Assembly (NCBI GenBank): GCA_035275405.1
Contig: DATEMU010000001.1
Coordinates: 282,493 to 346,492, forward strand
DNA length: 64,000 nucleotides
Source: Phycisphaerae bacterium
GTDB lineage: Bacteria > Planctomycetota > Phycisphaerae > UBA1845 > UTPLA1
Direction of reading: 5' to 3'
Below, piece by piece: positions 26,695 through 35,208 of this stretch. The translations under genes and the position numbers were made by a program. A model generated the notes under the pieces. The model was not told where the DNA came from, ran no database searches, and saw only the letters and a list, made by a program, of their open reading frames with translations. Each line of letters starts with the position of its first letter. The first letter of the stretch is position 1.

Positions 26695-28401
26695 TTAAGG
26701 GGCGATGGTGTTTACGAACTGCTGTAAGTCGGCGCCGTCGACGAAGGTGTCGCCGTTCAGGTCGGCGAGGTCAATGTCGCAGCCGCCGTACGTGTCGGGA
26801 TCGACCAGGGCGTCGACCATGTTCGGCACGTCGGCCAGTTCCACCAGGCAGTTGCAGTCCATGTCGCCCACGGGCGAGGGGCCGGAAATCGACAGATTGG
26901 ACGTGCTGGCGTCGACGCCGAGCTTGTCCAGGGCGTTGCGGGCCACGACTTTGATGCGGGCCTGTTGCGAGCAGATGTTCGGCACGGTCCAGAGGTGCGA
27001 GCCGTCGTCGGCGGTCATGCTGGCAATCGTCGTGTCATAGTTCACCCCGCCGTCCGTGGAGAGCAGGAGGTCCACGTTGACCACGCCCACGTCGTCGTCA
27101 GTGATCCAGTTAATCTCGATGTCAGCGCCGGGCGTCAGCACCTCGCCGCCGCGATAGTTCTCCAGATACGCCGTGGGGTTCGCGCCACCGAGATGGATCG
27201 GCACGTGCATGACAATGCAGTGCATGACGCCCGCCAATCCGACCATCGCCTGGCAATTCACCTGAATAATCGTCTTGCCCGGCATGGCCGTCTGCCACGT
27301 CGCAAGGGCTTGGCCGTTGTGACCGGCGGAGACAATCGTTGCGTTGGTATAGGTGGGCAGAAGGATCACATCATTGAGGAGCACGACATTGGTGTAGGTG
27401 TAGTGGACGCCGCTGAGTGATCGCGCCGGGACGCGATACACGGTATACCCCTGACCGGCCATGTAAGTCGCGGCGTTGTCGCAGATGACATCCTGCGTCG
27501 ATCCGACGTTGTTGGGCCAGTCGCTGATGACCACCTTGTCGTCGGCGATGACCTGCATCCACATGTCGAGATGCTGGGTGGAATCGACCGACGTGGGAAA
27601 CGGCGGGAAGATGTGCGTGTCCACGTTCTGGAAATCCTGCCAGATATCGTGAATCTGCGTGTGGGAAAGGCCGGGGTTCTCGTTCCAAATGAGTTCCGTG
27701 GCGTAGGAGCGATTCAGGGCGTCGAGATGGTAGTTGCCGCCCCCGTGGACGAGCTGGTGTTCGTAATAGGCGTGATGTTTGACCGTCGAAAAGTAAGACG
27801 GAAACGCGTCGTCATTGGGGCGCGTAGGCCGGTTGTAGTCGTGGTCGACGATGCCCCGGCATTGGCCGTGGTAGATATAGCGTGGGCCGTAGTCGCGAAT
27901 CCACACGGAGTCGGTCGTGCGGATGACGAACTGGACGTTACTCATGTTGGCGCCGGCGGTGGTCAGCATCGACGTGGCGGTTGATTGTTCGCCGGAGGTA
28001 TCCACCACGACATAGGCCCTGGCCGCCGCGGTCGTGGTAATATGTTTGATCATGGTGGGCAGGATGTCGGTGCTGCTGTTCACGAAGGGACTTCCGCCCT
28101 CCCACGCGAACAGCAATCCCTCCATCGGCTCATACTCCGCGACACAGTGGATAGGCAGGGTCGGTGGGGCGGTGAGGGCGCGACTGGAGGGAACATGAGG
28201 AAAACGCTTGAGGAATTCGCGCTCCAGTTCGGTCATGTAGCGCGGAATCGTCGCGCCTTCGGGATAGATCAGTTCATCGCCGACCCATAGCGGCTCATCG
28301 TGGACGATCTCCGGCTCGCCGCCGATGACCGGCGCGATCGCGATGAGCGTAGAGAACAACACGCTCGTGGGAACGAGGAAGCATCGCTTAAGATAACGCA
28401 T
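26695..28401 (-). CDS. Secreted agmatine/peptidylarginine-deiminase-like protein with dockerin-like tail
   Basis: 568 residues. Signal peptide (LVPTSVLFSTLIAIAPVIGG) and a short proregion, then a guanidino-group-modifying domain: EYEPMEGLLFAWEG, SVWIRDYGPRYIYHG, HGGGNYHLD, STQHLDMWM and finally GVMHCIVMHVP with the catalytic cysteine. This is the PAD_porph/agmatine deiminase pattern that hydrolyses guanidino groups to ureido products. After about residue 400 comes a β-sandwich, then a dockerin-like tail (GDMDCNCLVELADVPNMVDA, DLADLNGDTFVDGADLQQFV) typical of planctomycete secreted proteins. It probably acts on arginine or agmatine outside the cell. Confidence 0.85.
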   Translation of the reverse strand: MRYLKRCFLVPTSVLFSTLIAIAPVIGGEPEIVHDEPLWVGDELIYPEGATIPRYMTELEREFLKRFPHVPSSRALTAPPTLPIHCVAEYEPMEGLLFAWEGGSPFVNSSTDILPTMIKHITTTAAARAYVVVDTSGEQSTATSMLTTAGANMSNVQFVIRTTDSVWIRDYGPRYIYHGQCRGIVDHDYNRPTRPNDDAFPSYFSTVKHHAYYEHQLVHGGGNYHLDALNRSYATELIWNENPGLSHTQIHDIWQDFQNVDTHIFPPFPTSVDSTQHLDMWMQVIADDKVVISDWPNNVGSTQDVICDNAATYMAGQGYTVYRVPARSLSGVHYTYTNVVLLNDVILLPTYTNATIVSAGHNGQALATWQTAMPGKTIIQVNCQAMVGLAGVMHCIVMHVPIHLGGANPTAYLENYRGGEVLTPGADIEINWITDDDVGVVNVDLLLSTDGGVNYDTTIASMTADDGSHLWTVPNICSQQARIKVVARNALDKLGVDASTSNLSISGPSPVGDMDCNCLVELADVPNMVDALVDPDTYGGCDIDLADLNGDTFVDGADLQQFVNTIAP

Positions 28402-28582
28402 GCATCAAACCCCAGAGGGGAGGCCGAACATCCATGCCAGGATGCCAATTCTATCCAATCGGCCCACGGGCTTCAAGATGCGGCGGGTCGAATGATATTA
28501 TCGCGCCCCCGATGGCTTACGCGCCATTGGCACCGCTGACCGCGGTTTGTCGGTGCAGAGGGCGGCGGATAACATCGAGTCT

Positions 28583-29986
28583 ATGTCGCAAAGGGCGTAC
28601 TTGCGGTGTATCCGGCCGGACTGTGCGGCTACCACCAGTCTCACCAATACGGCCTACGCCTGCGATCGATGCGGCTCGCTCCTGGATGTAGCCTATGATT
28701 GGGGCCGATGCTCGCCGCCAAGGGCGTTGAAGGAGTTTGAGGGCCGCTGGGCCGGGCGGGCGAATCCGCTCGATTTTTCGGGGGTCTGGCGGTTTCGGGA
28801 ACTCCTGCCGTTCGCGGACGAGGGAGACCTCGTCACCATCGGCGAGGGGCAGACGATCCTCCAGACCCCGGATGTAAAGGCTCTCGATCTGCCGCTCAGT
28901 CCGGGCCGCCTGCACTTCCAATACGAGGGATTGAACCCGTCGGGTAGCTTCAAAGATAACGGCATGGCGGCGGCGTTCACGATGGCCCGTCGGCTCGGCC
29001 GGTCGCGCGTCGCCTGCGCCTCGACGGGCAACACCAGCGCGAGCATGGCCCTGTACGCCGGTCTGACGCGGCTGACGGATGGTCGGCCGATGCAGGCAAC
29101 CGTCTTCATCGGCGAGGGCAGGATCGCCTTCGGCAAGCTCTCGCAGGCGCTGGACCATGGGGCGCTGACGCTTCAGGTGCAGGGCGATTTCGACGCGTGT
29201 ATGAAGCGAATCCGCGAGGCCGCCGACCGGCTGGGCCTGTACGTGATGAACTCGATCAACCCGTTCCGTCTGGAGGGGCAGAAGACGATCATGTACCGCG
29301 TCCTGGAGGGCCTCGGCTGGGAGCCGCCGGACTGGATCGTGGTGCCGGGCGGCAATCTGGGGAACACGAGCGCGTTCGGCAAGGCGTTCATCGAGCTGCG
29401 CGAGCTGGGTCTGGTCAAGCGCATGCCGCGGTTGGCGGTCGTGAACGCGGCGGGGGCCAACACGCTATCCGAGTTGTTCAACCGCCACGTCTTGCGTTGG
29501 AACAACGGCGATGTGGACATGGCCATCGTGGAGCGCTTCGAGCGAGAGATGGCCGAGTCGGGGCGCAAAGCACAAACGATCGCCTCGGCAATCGAGATCG
29601 GCCGGCCGGTCAACCTGACCAAGGCGCTGCGCTCGCTGGAGGCAATGGACGGCGTCGTGTGTGAAGTGACGGACGAGGAGATCCTGGACGAAAAGGCACG
29701 GATCGGTCGCTGCGGCCTGGGTTGCGAGCCAGCGAGCGCGGCGAGCGTGGCGGGGCTGCGGCAGTTGGTGAGCCAGGGCGTCGTCGATCGCGGGGCTCGT
29801 GTCGTGTGCATCTTGACGGGGCATGCGCTGAAAGACCCGGACGCGACAGTGAGATACCACACGGGTATCGGTACGATCCAATCGGATTCCGCGGCCAGGA
29901 CAATGGGGCGGCTGGCGAACGAGCCGATCCCGGTGGCGGATGATCTCGATGCGATCTGCGCGGCGATTGAGAAGAACTGCAAATAG
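28583..29986 (+). CDS. thrC: Threonine synthase
   Basis: 467 residues from ATG 28583; an in-frame TTG lies 12 codons upstream. Converts O-phosphohomoserine to threonine with PLP. A zinc-ribbon-like N-terminus ([22 protein letters not shown]) is followed by [20 protein letters not shown], which carries the PLP lysine, then [15 protein letters not shown] and [17 protein letters not shown]. The last part includes [13 protein letters not shown]. Three bases separate its stop from dapB, so the two form an aspartate-family operon (threonine and lysine/diaminopimelate). Confidence 0.9.
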   Translation: MSQRAYLRCIRPDCAATTSLTNTAYACDRCGSLLDVAYDWGRCSPPRALKEFEGRWAGRANPLDFSGVWRFRELLPFADEGDLVTIGEGQTILQTPDVKALDLPLSPGRLHFQYEGLNPSGSFKDNGMAAAFTMARRLGRSRVACASTGNTSASMALYAGLTRLTDGRPMQATVFIGEGRIAFGKLSQALDHGALTLQVQGDFDACMKRIREAADRLGLYVMNSINPFRLEGQKTIMYRVLEGLGWEPPDWIVVPGGNLGNTSAFGKAFIELRELGLVKRMPRLAVVNAAGANTLSELFNRHVLRWNNGDVDMAIVERFEREMAESGRKAQTIASAIEIGRPVNLTKALRSLEAMDGVVCEVTDEEILDEKARIGRCGLGCEPASAASVAGLRQLVSQGVVDRGARVVCILTGHALKDPDATVRYHTGIGTIQSDSAARTMGRLANEPIPVADDLDAICAAIEKNCK

Positions 29987-29989
29987 CGA

Positions 29990-30817
29990 ATGGCGAATAG
30001 CGAAAAAAAGGATCCGCAGATCAAGATCGCCATTGCCGGCGCGGCGGGGCGGATGGGGCGGCGGATTGTCGCGCTGGCAGCGGTGCAATCGGACCTGCGC
30101 GGTGTCGCAGCGATTGATTCGCCGGGAAGCGAAGGCGTGGGAAAAGATGCGGGGGAATTGGCGGGGATCGGGCCGATCGGCGTGCGCGTGGCGGACCGCG
30201 TGGCGGCCGAGTTCGACGTGCTCATCGATTTTTCGTCACCGGCGGGGACGGATCAGTGCCTTGCGACCTGCGTCGACGCGGGGCGACCGATCGTGATCGG
30301 CACGACCGGCCAGAGCGACGAGCAGATGGGCCGGATTCGCGAGGCGTCGTCTAGGATCGCCGTGCTCAAGTCGGCGAACATGAGTGTCGGCGTCAACGTC
30401 ATGCTCCGCGTGGTGCGGCAGCTCGCCGAACTGCTCGACGAGGGCTACGACATCGAGATCACCGAGGCCCACCATCGCTTCAAGGTAGATGCGCCGAGCG
30501 GGACGGCGCTGGCGTTATTGGAGGCCGTGAAGGCCGGTCGGAAGGCAAAGCCGTCGACGCCGATCGTTCATGGGCGGCAGGGGAATGTCGGGCAGCGACC
30601 GTCAGGCGAGATCGGCATCCACTCGCAACGCATCGGCGACACCGTCGGCGAACACACCGTCGCCTTCGGCACGCTTGGCGAGACGTTATCCATTCATCAT
30701 TCCGCCCATTCCCGCGACACGTTCGCCCTCGGCGCCCTCCGCGCGGCGAAGTGGCTCGTCGGCAAACCGGCAGGTCTTTACAACATGCAGGATGTGCTGT
30801 TCGGCGGGTCAATTTGA
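29990..30817 (+). CDS. dapB: 4-hydroxy-tetrahydrodipicolinate reductase
   Basis: 275 residues. Reduces hydroxytetrahydrodipicolinate with NAD(P)H in diaminopimelate and lysine synthesis, and thus supplies peptidoglycan. N-terminal nucleotide-binding motif KIAIAGAAGRMGRRIV, then IDFSSPAGTDQCL, VIGTTGQSDEQ, KSANMSVGVNVML, and the substrate motif EITEAHHRFKVDAPSGTAL with the catalytic HH and K. It ends HSRDTFALGALRAAKWLVGK. Length and all motifs are normal. Start three bases after thrC. Confidence 0.94.
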   Translation: MANSEKKDPQIKIAIAGAAGRMGRRIVALAAVQSDLRGVAAIDSPGSEGVGKDAGELAGIGPIGVRVADRVAAEFDVLIDFSSPAGTDQCLATCVDAGRPIVIGTTGQSDEQMGRIREASSRIAVLKSANMSVGVNVMLRVVRQLAELLDEGYDIEITEAHHRFKVDAPSGTALALLEAVKAGRKAKPSTPIVHGRQGNVGQRPSGEIGIHSQRIGDTVGEHTVAFGTLGETLSIHHSAHSRDTFALGALRAAKWLVGKPAGLYNMQDVLFGGSI

Positions 30818-30859
30818 TCTGCACGAAAGCGCGAGGTTACTCGGCACAAGATGCCCGGT

Positions 30860-31717
30860 CTATTGCAAATCGACGAGCTTTTTAACGTCCGGCGCCGGCA
30901 GGGGGCTTTGCCATGCTCCCAACAGGGCGATGCATTCCAGCGGCGTGAGCCTTCGTTTCTCGACGATCTTTTCTTCCTGTAGAATCTGTGCCTCCCAACC
31001 CGGCTGTCTCCAGGCCAAAATCAGCACAGCGTCTGCGGCCGTAAATCGCCGGGTGCTCGTCTTAAATTGCCGTAGCGACGTCTTACGTATCACCAGACCG
31101 CCGGGAATCAAAATCCACTCGTTTTGGCGAAGCCAGTACACAGCCATCGGAACGACGATGGTGATGCCGAAGGCCAAGAGCCCCAACTGACCGCGCCGCG
31201 AACGCAGGCCATTCTCGAGGATGAACTGAATCGCTCGCGAGCCCCAGTAGATGAGCCAAAAAGCGGGCAATCCAATGCGAATAAAGAAACGGCGAACGAG
31301 TGAACTACGCCGGGAGCGGCGATCCTGCTCGATCGGCGCGTTGAGCGCATACTCGGCAAGTTGCAGGATCGTCGGGCTCGTCTCATCCAAACTCAGAGGC
31401 TCGAACGGCACATCGAGAGGCTGGACAGGTGGAATCGACTTTTTCTCAGAGGGGTCATAGACAACGGCCAACCCAGGAAGGTCTCTATTCTTGAGTGTGT
31501 TCCATAATCGATTCAGCCGATATTTTTCATCGCGCCAGCCCTTGCCGGCGTCACAGACCTGTTCGATCAGTCGGGGGCTCAGTTCCGGGCAAGTCGCAAC
31601 AGTTTTGACTCCCTTTTTGAAATCCTGAATGTGAACTACGTATGCCGCGCGAAGCAATGGAGTGATTGGGGGCGCAGGTGACGTGGCAGTTTGTGAGTCG
31701 GCTCGATCGTCGTTCAC
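30860..31717 (-). CDS. Uncharacterised membrane protein
   Basis: 285 residues from GTG, whose first base pairs overlap the stop of the RidA gene (GTGA). The N-terminal 140 residues are soluble and include YDPSEKKSIPPVQPLDVPF. Two hydrophobic helices follow (FWLIYWGSRAIQFILENG, LGLLAFGITIVVPMAVYWL), then a small β-rich segment, EWILIPGGLVIRKTSLRQF, that looks like a PH-like membrane-associated fold. No conserved catalytic residues. Last gene of the SDR-ALDH-RidA run. Confidence 0.6.
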   Translation of the reverse strand: MNDDRADSQTATSPAPPITPLLRAAYVVHIQDFKKGVKTVATCPELSPRLIEQVCDAGKGWRDEKYRLNRLWNTLKNRDLPGLAVVYDPSEKKSIPPVQPLDVPFEPLSLDETSPTILQLAEYALNAPIEQDRRSRRSSLVRRFFIRIGLPAFWLIYWGSRAIQFILENGLRSRRGQLGLLAFGITIVVPMAVYWLRQNEWILIPGGLVIRKTSLRQFKTSTRRFTAADAVLILAWRQPGWEAQILQEEKIVEKRRLTPLECIALLGAWQSPLPAPDVKKLVDLQ

Positions 31718-32139
31718 GGCATGACCGCAATGATCTTCAACTCAACTGCAATCGGTGTCGGCAGGGCGGTGATTTCGACGGTCGTCCGCGTCGGATTGGG
31801 CCTGCCCGGCCCTGCGAAGTGCTCGGCGTAGAGGCGGTTGAAAGTCGGGAAGTCTTCTTTCATGTTCGTCAGGAAGACGGTCACATCGACGATGTCCTCC
31901 CACTTCGCCCCGGCATCCTCGAGAACGAAGCGGACGTTTTCGAAGACCGCGCGGCACTGCGCCTCGATGTCGTAGGCGGCGACGTTTCCCGCGGCATCGA
32001 GCGTCACGCCGGGGATGTCCTTGCTGCCGCGCTTCCGCGGCCCGATGCCGGAGAGAAAGAGCAGGTTGCCCACGCGCTTGGCGTGCGGATACGCCCCGAC
32101 GGGTTCGGGGGCTCGTGTGCTCTCAATAGGTTCAAGCAT
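31714..32139 (-). CDS. RidA-family protein, 2-aminomuconate deaminase-like
   Basis: 141 residues. Seen: VGAYPHAKRVGNLLFLSGIG, the mid-part QCRAVFENVRFVLEDAGAKW, and PNPTRTTVEITALPTPIAVE with the arginine that binds the substrate carboxylate. RidA proteins hydrolyse reactive enamines and imines. The opening 'PVGAYPHAKRVG…GIGPRKRG' is closer to 2-aminomuconate deaminases than to housekeeping RidA. The aldehyde dehydrogenase and SDR two and three genes upstream support that reading; specificity is inference. Confidence 0.8.
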   Translation of the reverse strand: MLEPIESTRAPEPVGAYPHAKRVGNLLFLSGIGPRKRGSKDIPGVTLDAAGNVAAYDIEAQCRAVFENVRFVLEDAGAKWEDIVDVTVFLTNMKEDFPTFNRLYAEHFAGPGRPNPTRTTVEITALPTPIAVELKIIAVMP

Positions 32140-32152
32140 GGGCCTTTCCTGA

Positions 32153-32767
32153 TCAGGCGATCACGCCTGACCCTCTATCCAGAACCGGTTTTTTTCCGCA
32201 CTCCGGGCATCGCTCCGCGTCAGTGCGGCCGTGCAGATCGTAGCCGCAGTTATCGCATACGAGAACGCCGATCAAGTGGAGGCGACGGCGCAGCGGCCCC
32301 AGACGATCAAAGATGCGCAGTTCACGCTTCCAATAATAACCATAGAGAACGACAATGTAGACGATCGTAAAGAGGGCCACATTCCGTGTCAGTCCCATGA
32401 AAAACCAGGCGAACATGCAGGCAGCGAGCGGGACCATGCTCACAAAGGGCCTGACCTCGTAGATCAAGACCGCTCCCGCGGGCCCATCAGTGATCCGGAG
32501 CCATGCTCGCGGCCAGGCTCCCATGTGCCACCATTTCCTGCGAAAGCAAAAGCCCTCGCCTCTCTCGCGCGCCACCAATGGAGTCAGAGATAATGATTCT
32601 CGGATGGACTGGCTGGCGATTTCAGCCGAGACGTCAGTTTGCCACTCTTCATGGTGCAGCGCTGGGCCGAGTGGCCAATACCGTGCATTTAGGCCGAAGA
32701 AGAGCGCGCACTCGACCAGAGAGAACACGACAATGACGGCAGTGACCGCTAAGACGCCTAAGAACAT
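32153..32767 (-). CDS. Membrane protein with C-terminal zinc ribbon
   Basis: 204 residues. N-terminal helix (VLAVTAVIVVFSLVECALFF), a β-rich extracytoplasmic part, two helices (VSMVPLAACMFAWFFMGLTR, ALFTIVYIVVLYGYYW) and a C-terminal ribbon CDNCGYDLHGRTDAERCPEC. It belongs to the same loose family as the protein at 4336, with the domain order reversed. It lies between the aldehyde dehydrogenase and RidA genes but has no clear metabolic role. Confidence 0.7.
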   Translation of the reverse strand: MFLGVLAVTAVIVVFSLVECALFFGLNARYWPLGPALHHEEWQTDVSAEIASQSIRESLSLTPLVARERGEGFCFRRKWWHMGAWPRAWLRITDGPAGAVLIYEVRPFVSMVPLAACMFAWFFMGLTRNVALFTIVYIVVLYGYYWKRELRIFDRLGPLRRRLHLIGVLVCDNCGYDLHGRTDAERCPECGKKPVLDRGSGVIA

Positions 32768-32818
32768 AGGTTCGCGTCATTTACTCCAAGGCCGTGTCGA
32801 TGGTGGTGACTGACCAAC

Positions 32819-34273
32819 CTACGAATTGGGCACTTGGATGCACACGTTCTTCGGCTCCGTAAAAAACCGCAGCGCCTCCTCGCCGCCTTCGCGCCCGAGG
32901 CCGCTTTGTTTCATTCCGCCGAAGGGCACGCGCAGGTCGCGGACCAGCCAGCAGTTGATCCAGACCGTGCCGCTTTGAATCCGCTCGGCGAGGCGATGGG
33001 CGCGGGGGAGGTTCTGGGTCCAGACGCTCGACGCCAGACCGTAGTCCGTCGCGTTGGCGTACTGTACGACCTCGTCCTCCGACGAGAACGGCACAATCGC
33101 GGCGACCGGGCCAAAAATCTCTTCGCGGTTAACGCGGCAGTCGACGCCCAGATCGGTGATAACGGTCGGCTGGAAGAAATAGCCTTCCTTGCAGCGGTCG
33201 CTGATCTTCGCAGGCGGTCCGCCGCCGCAGCGAATCTTGCCGCCTTCTTTCTTGGCAAGATCGACGTAGAAAGTTGATTTCTCCAACTGGGCCTTGGAGA
33301 CAAGAGCGCCCTGCTCGGTGTTTGGTTCCAGTGGATCGCCGACCCGGAGCTTGCCGGCCGCCTCCGTGAAGCGCTCGACGAAACGGTCATAAATCGGCTG
33401 CTCGACGAAAATGCGCGAGCCGCAGAGGCAGATCTGACCCTGGTTGGCGAAGGCGGCGCGAAGCGTGGCGGGTATGATCTGTTCCATGTCCACGTCGGCA
33501 AACACGATCGTCGGATTCTTGCCGCCCATCTCCAGCGAGAGCTTCTTGAACAGCGGGGCGCAGCTTTTGGCGACTTCCCGGCCCGTGACGGTACCGCCGG
33601 TGAACGAGATCGTGCCGACTTTCGGATGCGCGGTAAGAGCCGCACCCACCTTCGAGCCCAGACCGTGGACGATGTTGAGCACGCCAGCCGGCAAACCGGC
33701 CTCGCGGCAAATCTCGGAAAGGAGATACGCCGTGAGGGGCGTGACTTCGGACGGCTTGGCGACGACGGTGTTCCCCGTCGCGATGGCGGGGGCGACTTTC
33801 CACGTCAGGAGGTAGAGTGGCAGATTCCACGGCGAGATGATCCCGCAGATGCCGCGGGGTTGGCGGAGCGTGTAATTGAGGGCGACGCCGTCGGTCACGT
33901 GCGTCTCGGAATGCGCGTGGAGGATGGCAGTGCCGAAAAAGCGGAGATTTGCTGCGGCGCGGGGAATATCCATCGAGCGGGCGAGCGAAAGGGGCTTGCC
34001 ATTGTCGATCGACTCGGCGCGGGCCAGCTCGTCGGCCTTCGCATCAATCGCGTCGGCGATGCGAAGCATGATGCGGCAGCGCTCGGCCGCGGGCGTTTTC
34101 GACCAGTTGGGAAACGCCCGCTCGGCGGCTTCGACCGCGCGCTCGACATCCGTCGCATCGCCGTTGGGCACTAGCGAATAGACCTTGCCGGTCGCAGGCT
34201 CGATATTGTCGAGATACTGACCGGACGCCGGATCGGCGAGTTCGCCGTTAATGTAGTGTTTGATCTTGAGCAT
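32819..34273 (-). CDS. Aldehyde dehydrogenase, 2-aminomuconate/hydroxymuconate semialdehyde type
   Basis: 484 residues. Oxidises a semialdehyde to acid with NAD+. Motifs: GIISPWNLPLYLLTWKVAPA (NAD contact), FTGGTVTGREVA, LEMGGKNPTIVF (general-base Glu) and NQGQICLCGSRIFVEQPIYD with the catalytic cysteine. The 'GQICLCGSRIFV' wording, with cysteines two apart, is characteristic of the ALDH8/AmnC group, which acts on 2-aminomuconic or 2-hydroxymuconic semialdehyde. Its start lies three bases after the SDR stop, so the two are co-transcribed. With the RidA-type protein it could complete the lower kynurenine route. Confidence 0.86.
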   Translation of the reverse strand: MLKIKHYINGELADPASGQYLDNIEPATGKVYSLVPNGDATDVERAVEAAERAFPNWSKTPAAERCRIMLRIADAIDAKADELARAESIDNGKPLSLARSMDIPRAAANLRFFGTAILHAHSETHVTDGVALNYTLRQPRGICGIISPWNLPLYLLTWKVAPAIATGNTVVAKPSEVTPLTAYLLSEICREAGLPAGVLNIVHGLGSKVGAALTAHPKVGTISFTGGTVTGREVAKSCAPLFKKLSLEMGGKNPTIVFADVDMEQIIPATLRAAFANQGQICLCGSRIFVEQPIYDRFVERFTEAAGKLRVGDPLEPNTEQGALVSKAQLEKSTFYVDLAKKEGGKIRCGGGPPAKISDRCKEGYFFQPTVITDLGVDCRVNREEIFGPVAAIVPFSSEDEVVQYANATDYGLASSVWTQNLPRAHRLAERIQSGTVWINCWLVRDLRVPFGGMKQSGLGREGGEEALRFFTEPKNVCIQVPNS

Positions 34274-34276
34274 GGC

Positions 34277-35077
34277 CTACAGGCTCGCCGTACGCCCGCC
34301 ATCCACCGGCAGATTTATACCGGTGACATAACTCGCCGCCGGTGAGGCGAGGAAGGCCGCCGCCGCGGCAATTTCGTCTGGGCTGCCGAGCCGGCCCATT
34401 GGGACGCGGGCGACCATTTCCTGGCGGACTGCGTCTTCCGGCTGGCCGCCAGCCCTCGCCTTCGCGCCGATCAGTTCTTCCAGCCGCGCTGTTGCGGTAT
34501 AGCCCGGCAGAAGGTTGTTGACCGTAATGCCGAACCGGGCGACTTCCCCGGCAGTCGTCTTGGCCCAGGCGGCAACGGCCCAACGCGTCGTGTTCGAGAC
34601 GCCCAAGCCCGGTATAGGTTCTTTCACCGACAACGAGATAATATTGATGATTCGCCCATAGCCCGCCTCTTTCATTCCTGGCAGCACCGCCTGCACAAGG
34701 AGCTGATTACAGACGACATGCCGGGAAAAAGCCTGCAAGAAATCCTCTGGGTTGGCATCGACAATCGGGCCGTGCGGCGGGCCGCCGGTGTTGTTGAGCA
34801 GGATGTGGACCGGCCCAGTCTCCTGTAAGTGCCGGGCGACCTTGTCGGCCAGCGTGTCGGGGTCGGAAAAATCGGCGCAGACAACACGGTGCATCTGACC
34901 CGCGGAGATGTCCAGTTCCCGGCGGACCTTGGCAAGGGAATTCTCGTCGCGAGCAATCAACGTCACTTCGGCCCCCAACCTCGCGAACTGCAGGGCGCAG
35001 GCGCGGCCGATCCCTTGCGTACTTCCGCAGGCGATCGCCCGCTTGCCGGTCAGGTCAAAGATGTCAAAGGCCTTCAT
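34277..35077 (-). CDS. Short-chain dehydrogenase-like protein lacking the Tyr-Lys pair
   Basis: 266 residues, Rossmann fold. The cofactor motif GSTQGIGRACALQFA is intact (TGxxxGIG type), as are NNTGGPPHG and the C-terminal YVTGINLPVDGG. At the active site, where SDRs carry S…YxxxK, the sequence reads IISLSVKEPIPGLGVSNTTR: no tyrosine and no lysine at the expected spacing. A group of SDRs with SN…R here is known from degradation clusters, so it may use another chemistry or bind cofactor only. First gene of the ALDH/RidA run. Confidence 0.83.
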   Translation of the reverse strand: MKAFDIFDLTGKRAIACGSTQGIGRACALQFARLGAEVTLIARDENSLAKVRRELDISAGQMHRVVCADFSDPDTLADKVARHLQETGPVHILLNNTGGPPHGPIVDANPEDFLQAFSRHVVCNQLLVQAVLPGMKEAGYGRIINIISLSVKEPIPGLGVSNTTRWAVAAWAKTTAGEVARFGITVNNLLPGYTATARLEELIGAKARAGGQPEDAVRQEMVARVPMGRLGSPDEIAAAAAFLASPAASYVTGINLPVDGGRTASL

Positions 35078-35145
35078 GGAAAGCTCCCGGCGATTGGGGG
35101 GACTCGGTGGCGATTCTAAGCGGCGAATCGCAAGTATGCCATCAA

Positions 35146-35165
35146 AGCGGCCGAAGGCGGCCGCT
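35146..35165. repeat. Short GC hairpin between divergent genes
   Basis: AGCGGCC (35146-35152) is inverted at 35159-35165 (GGCCGCT) with a six-base loop. A similar but looser 'GAGGGCGGCTGCTC' phrase occurs near 47310. It lies in the 131-base gap between the SDR and the SNF2 helicase. Confidence 0.35.
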
Positions 35166-35208
35166 CTTTACCGCGCGAAAGTCGCGGGATGATGGTATCC
35201 TTACGGGG

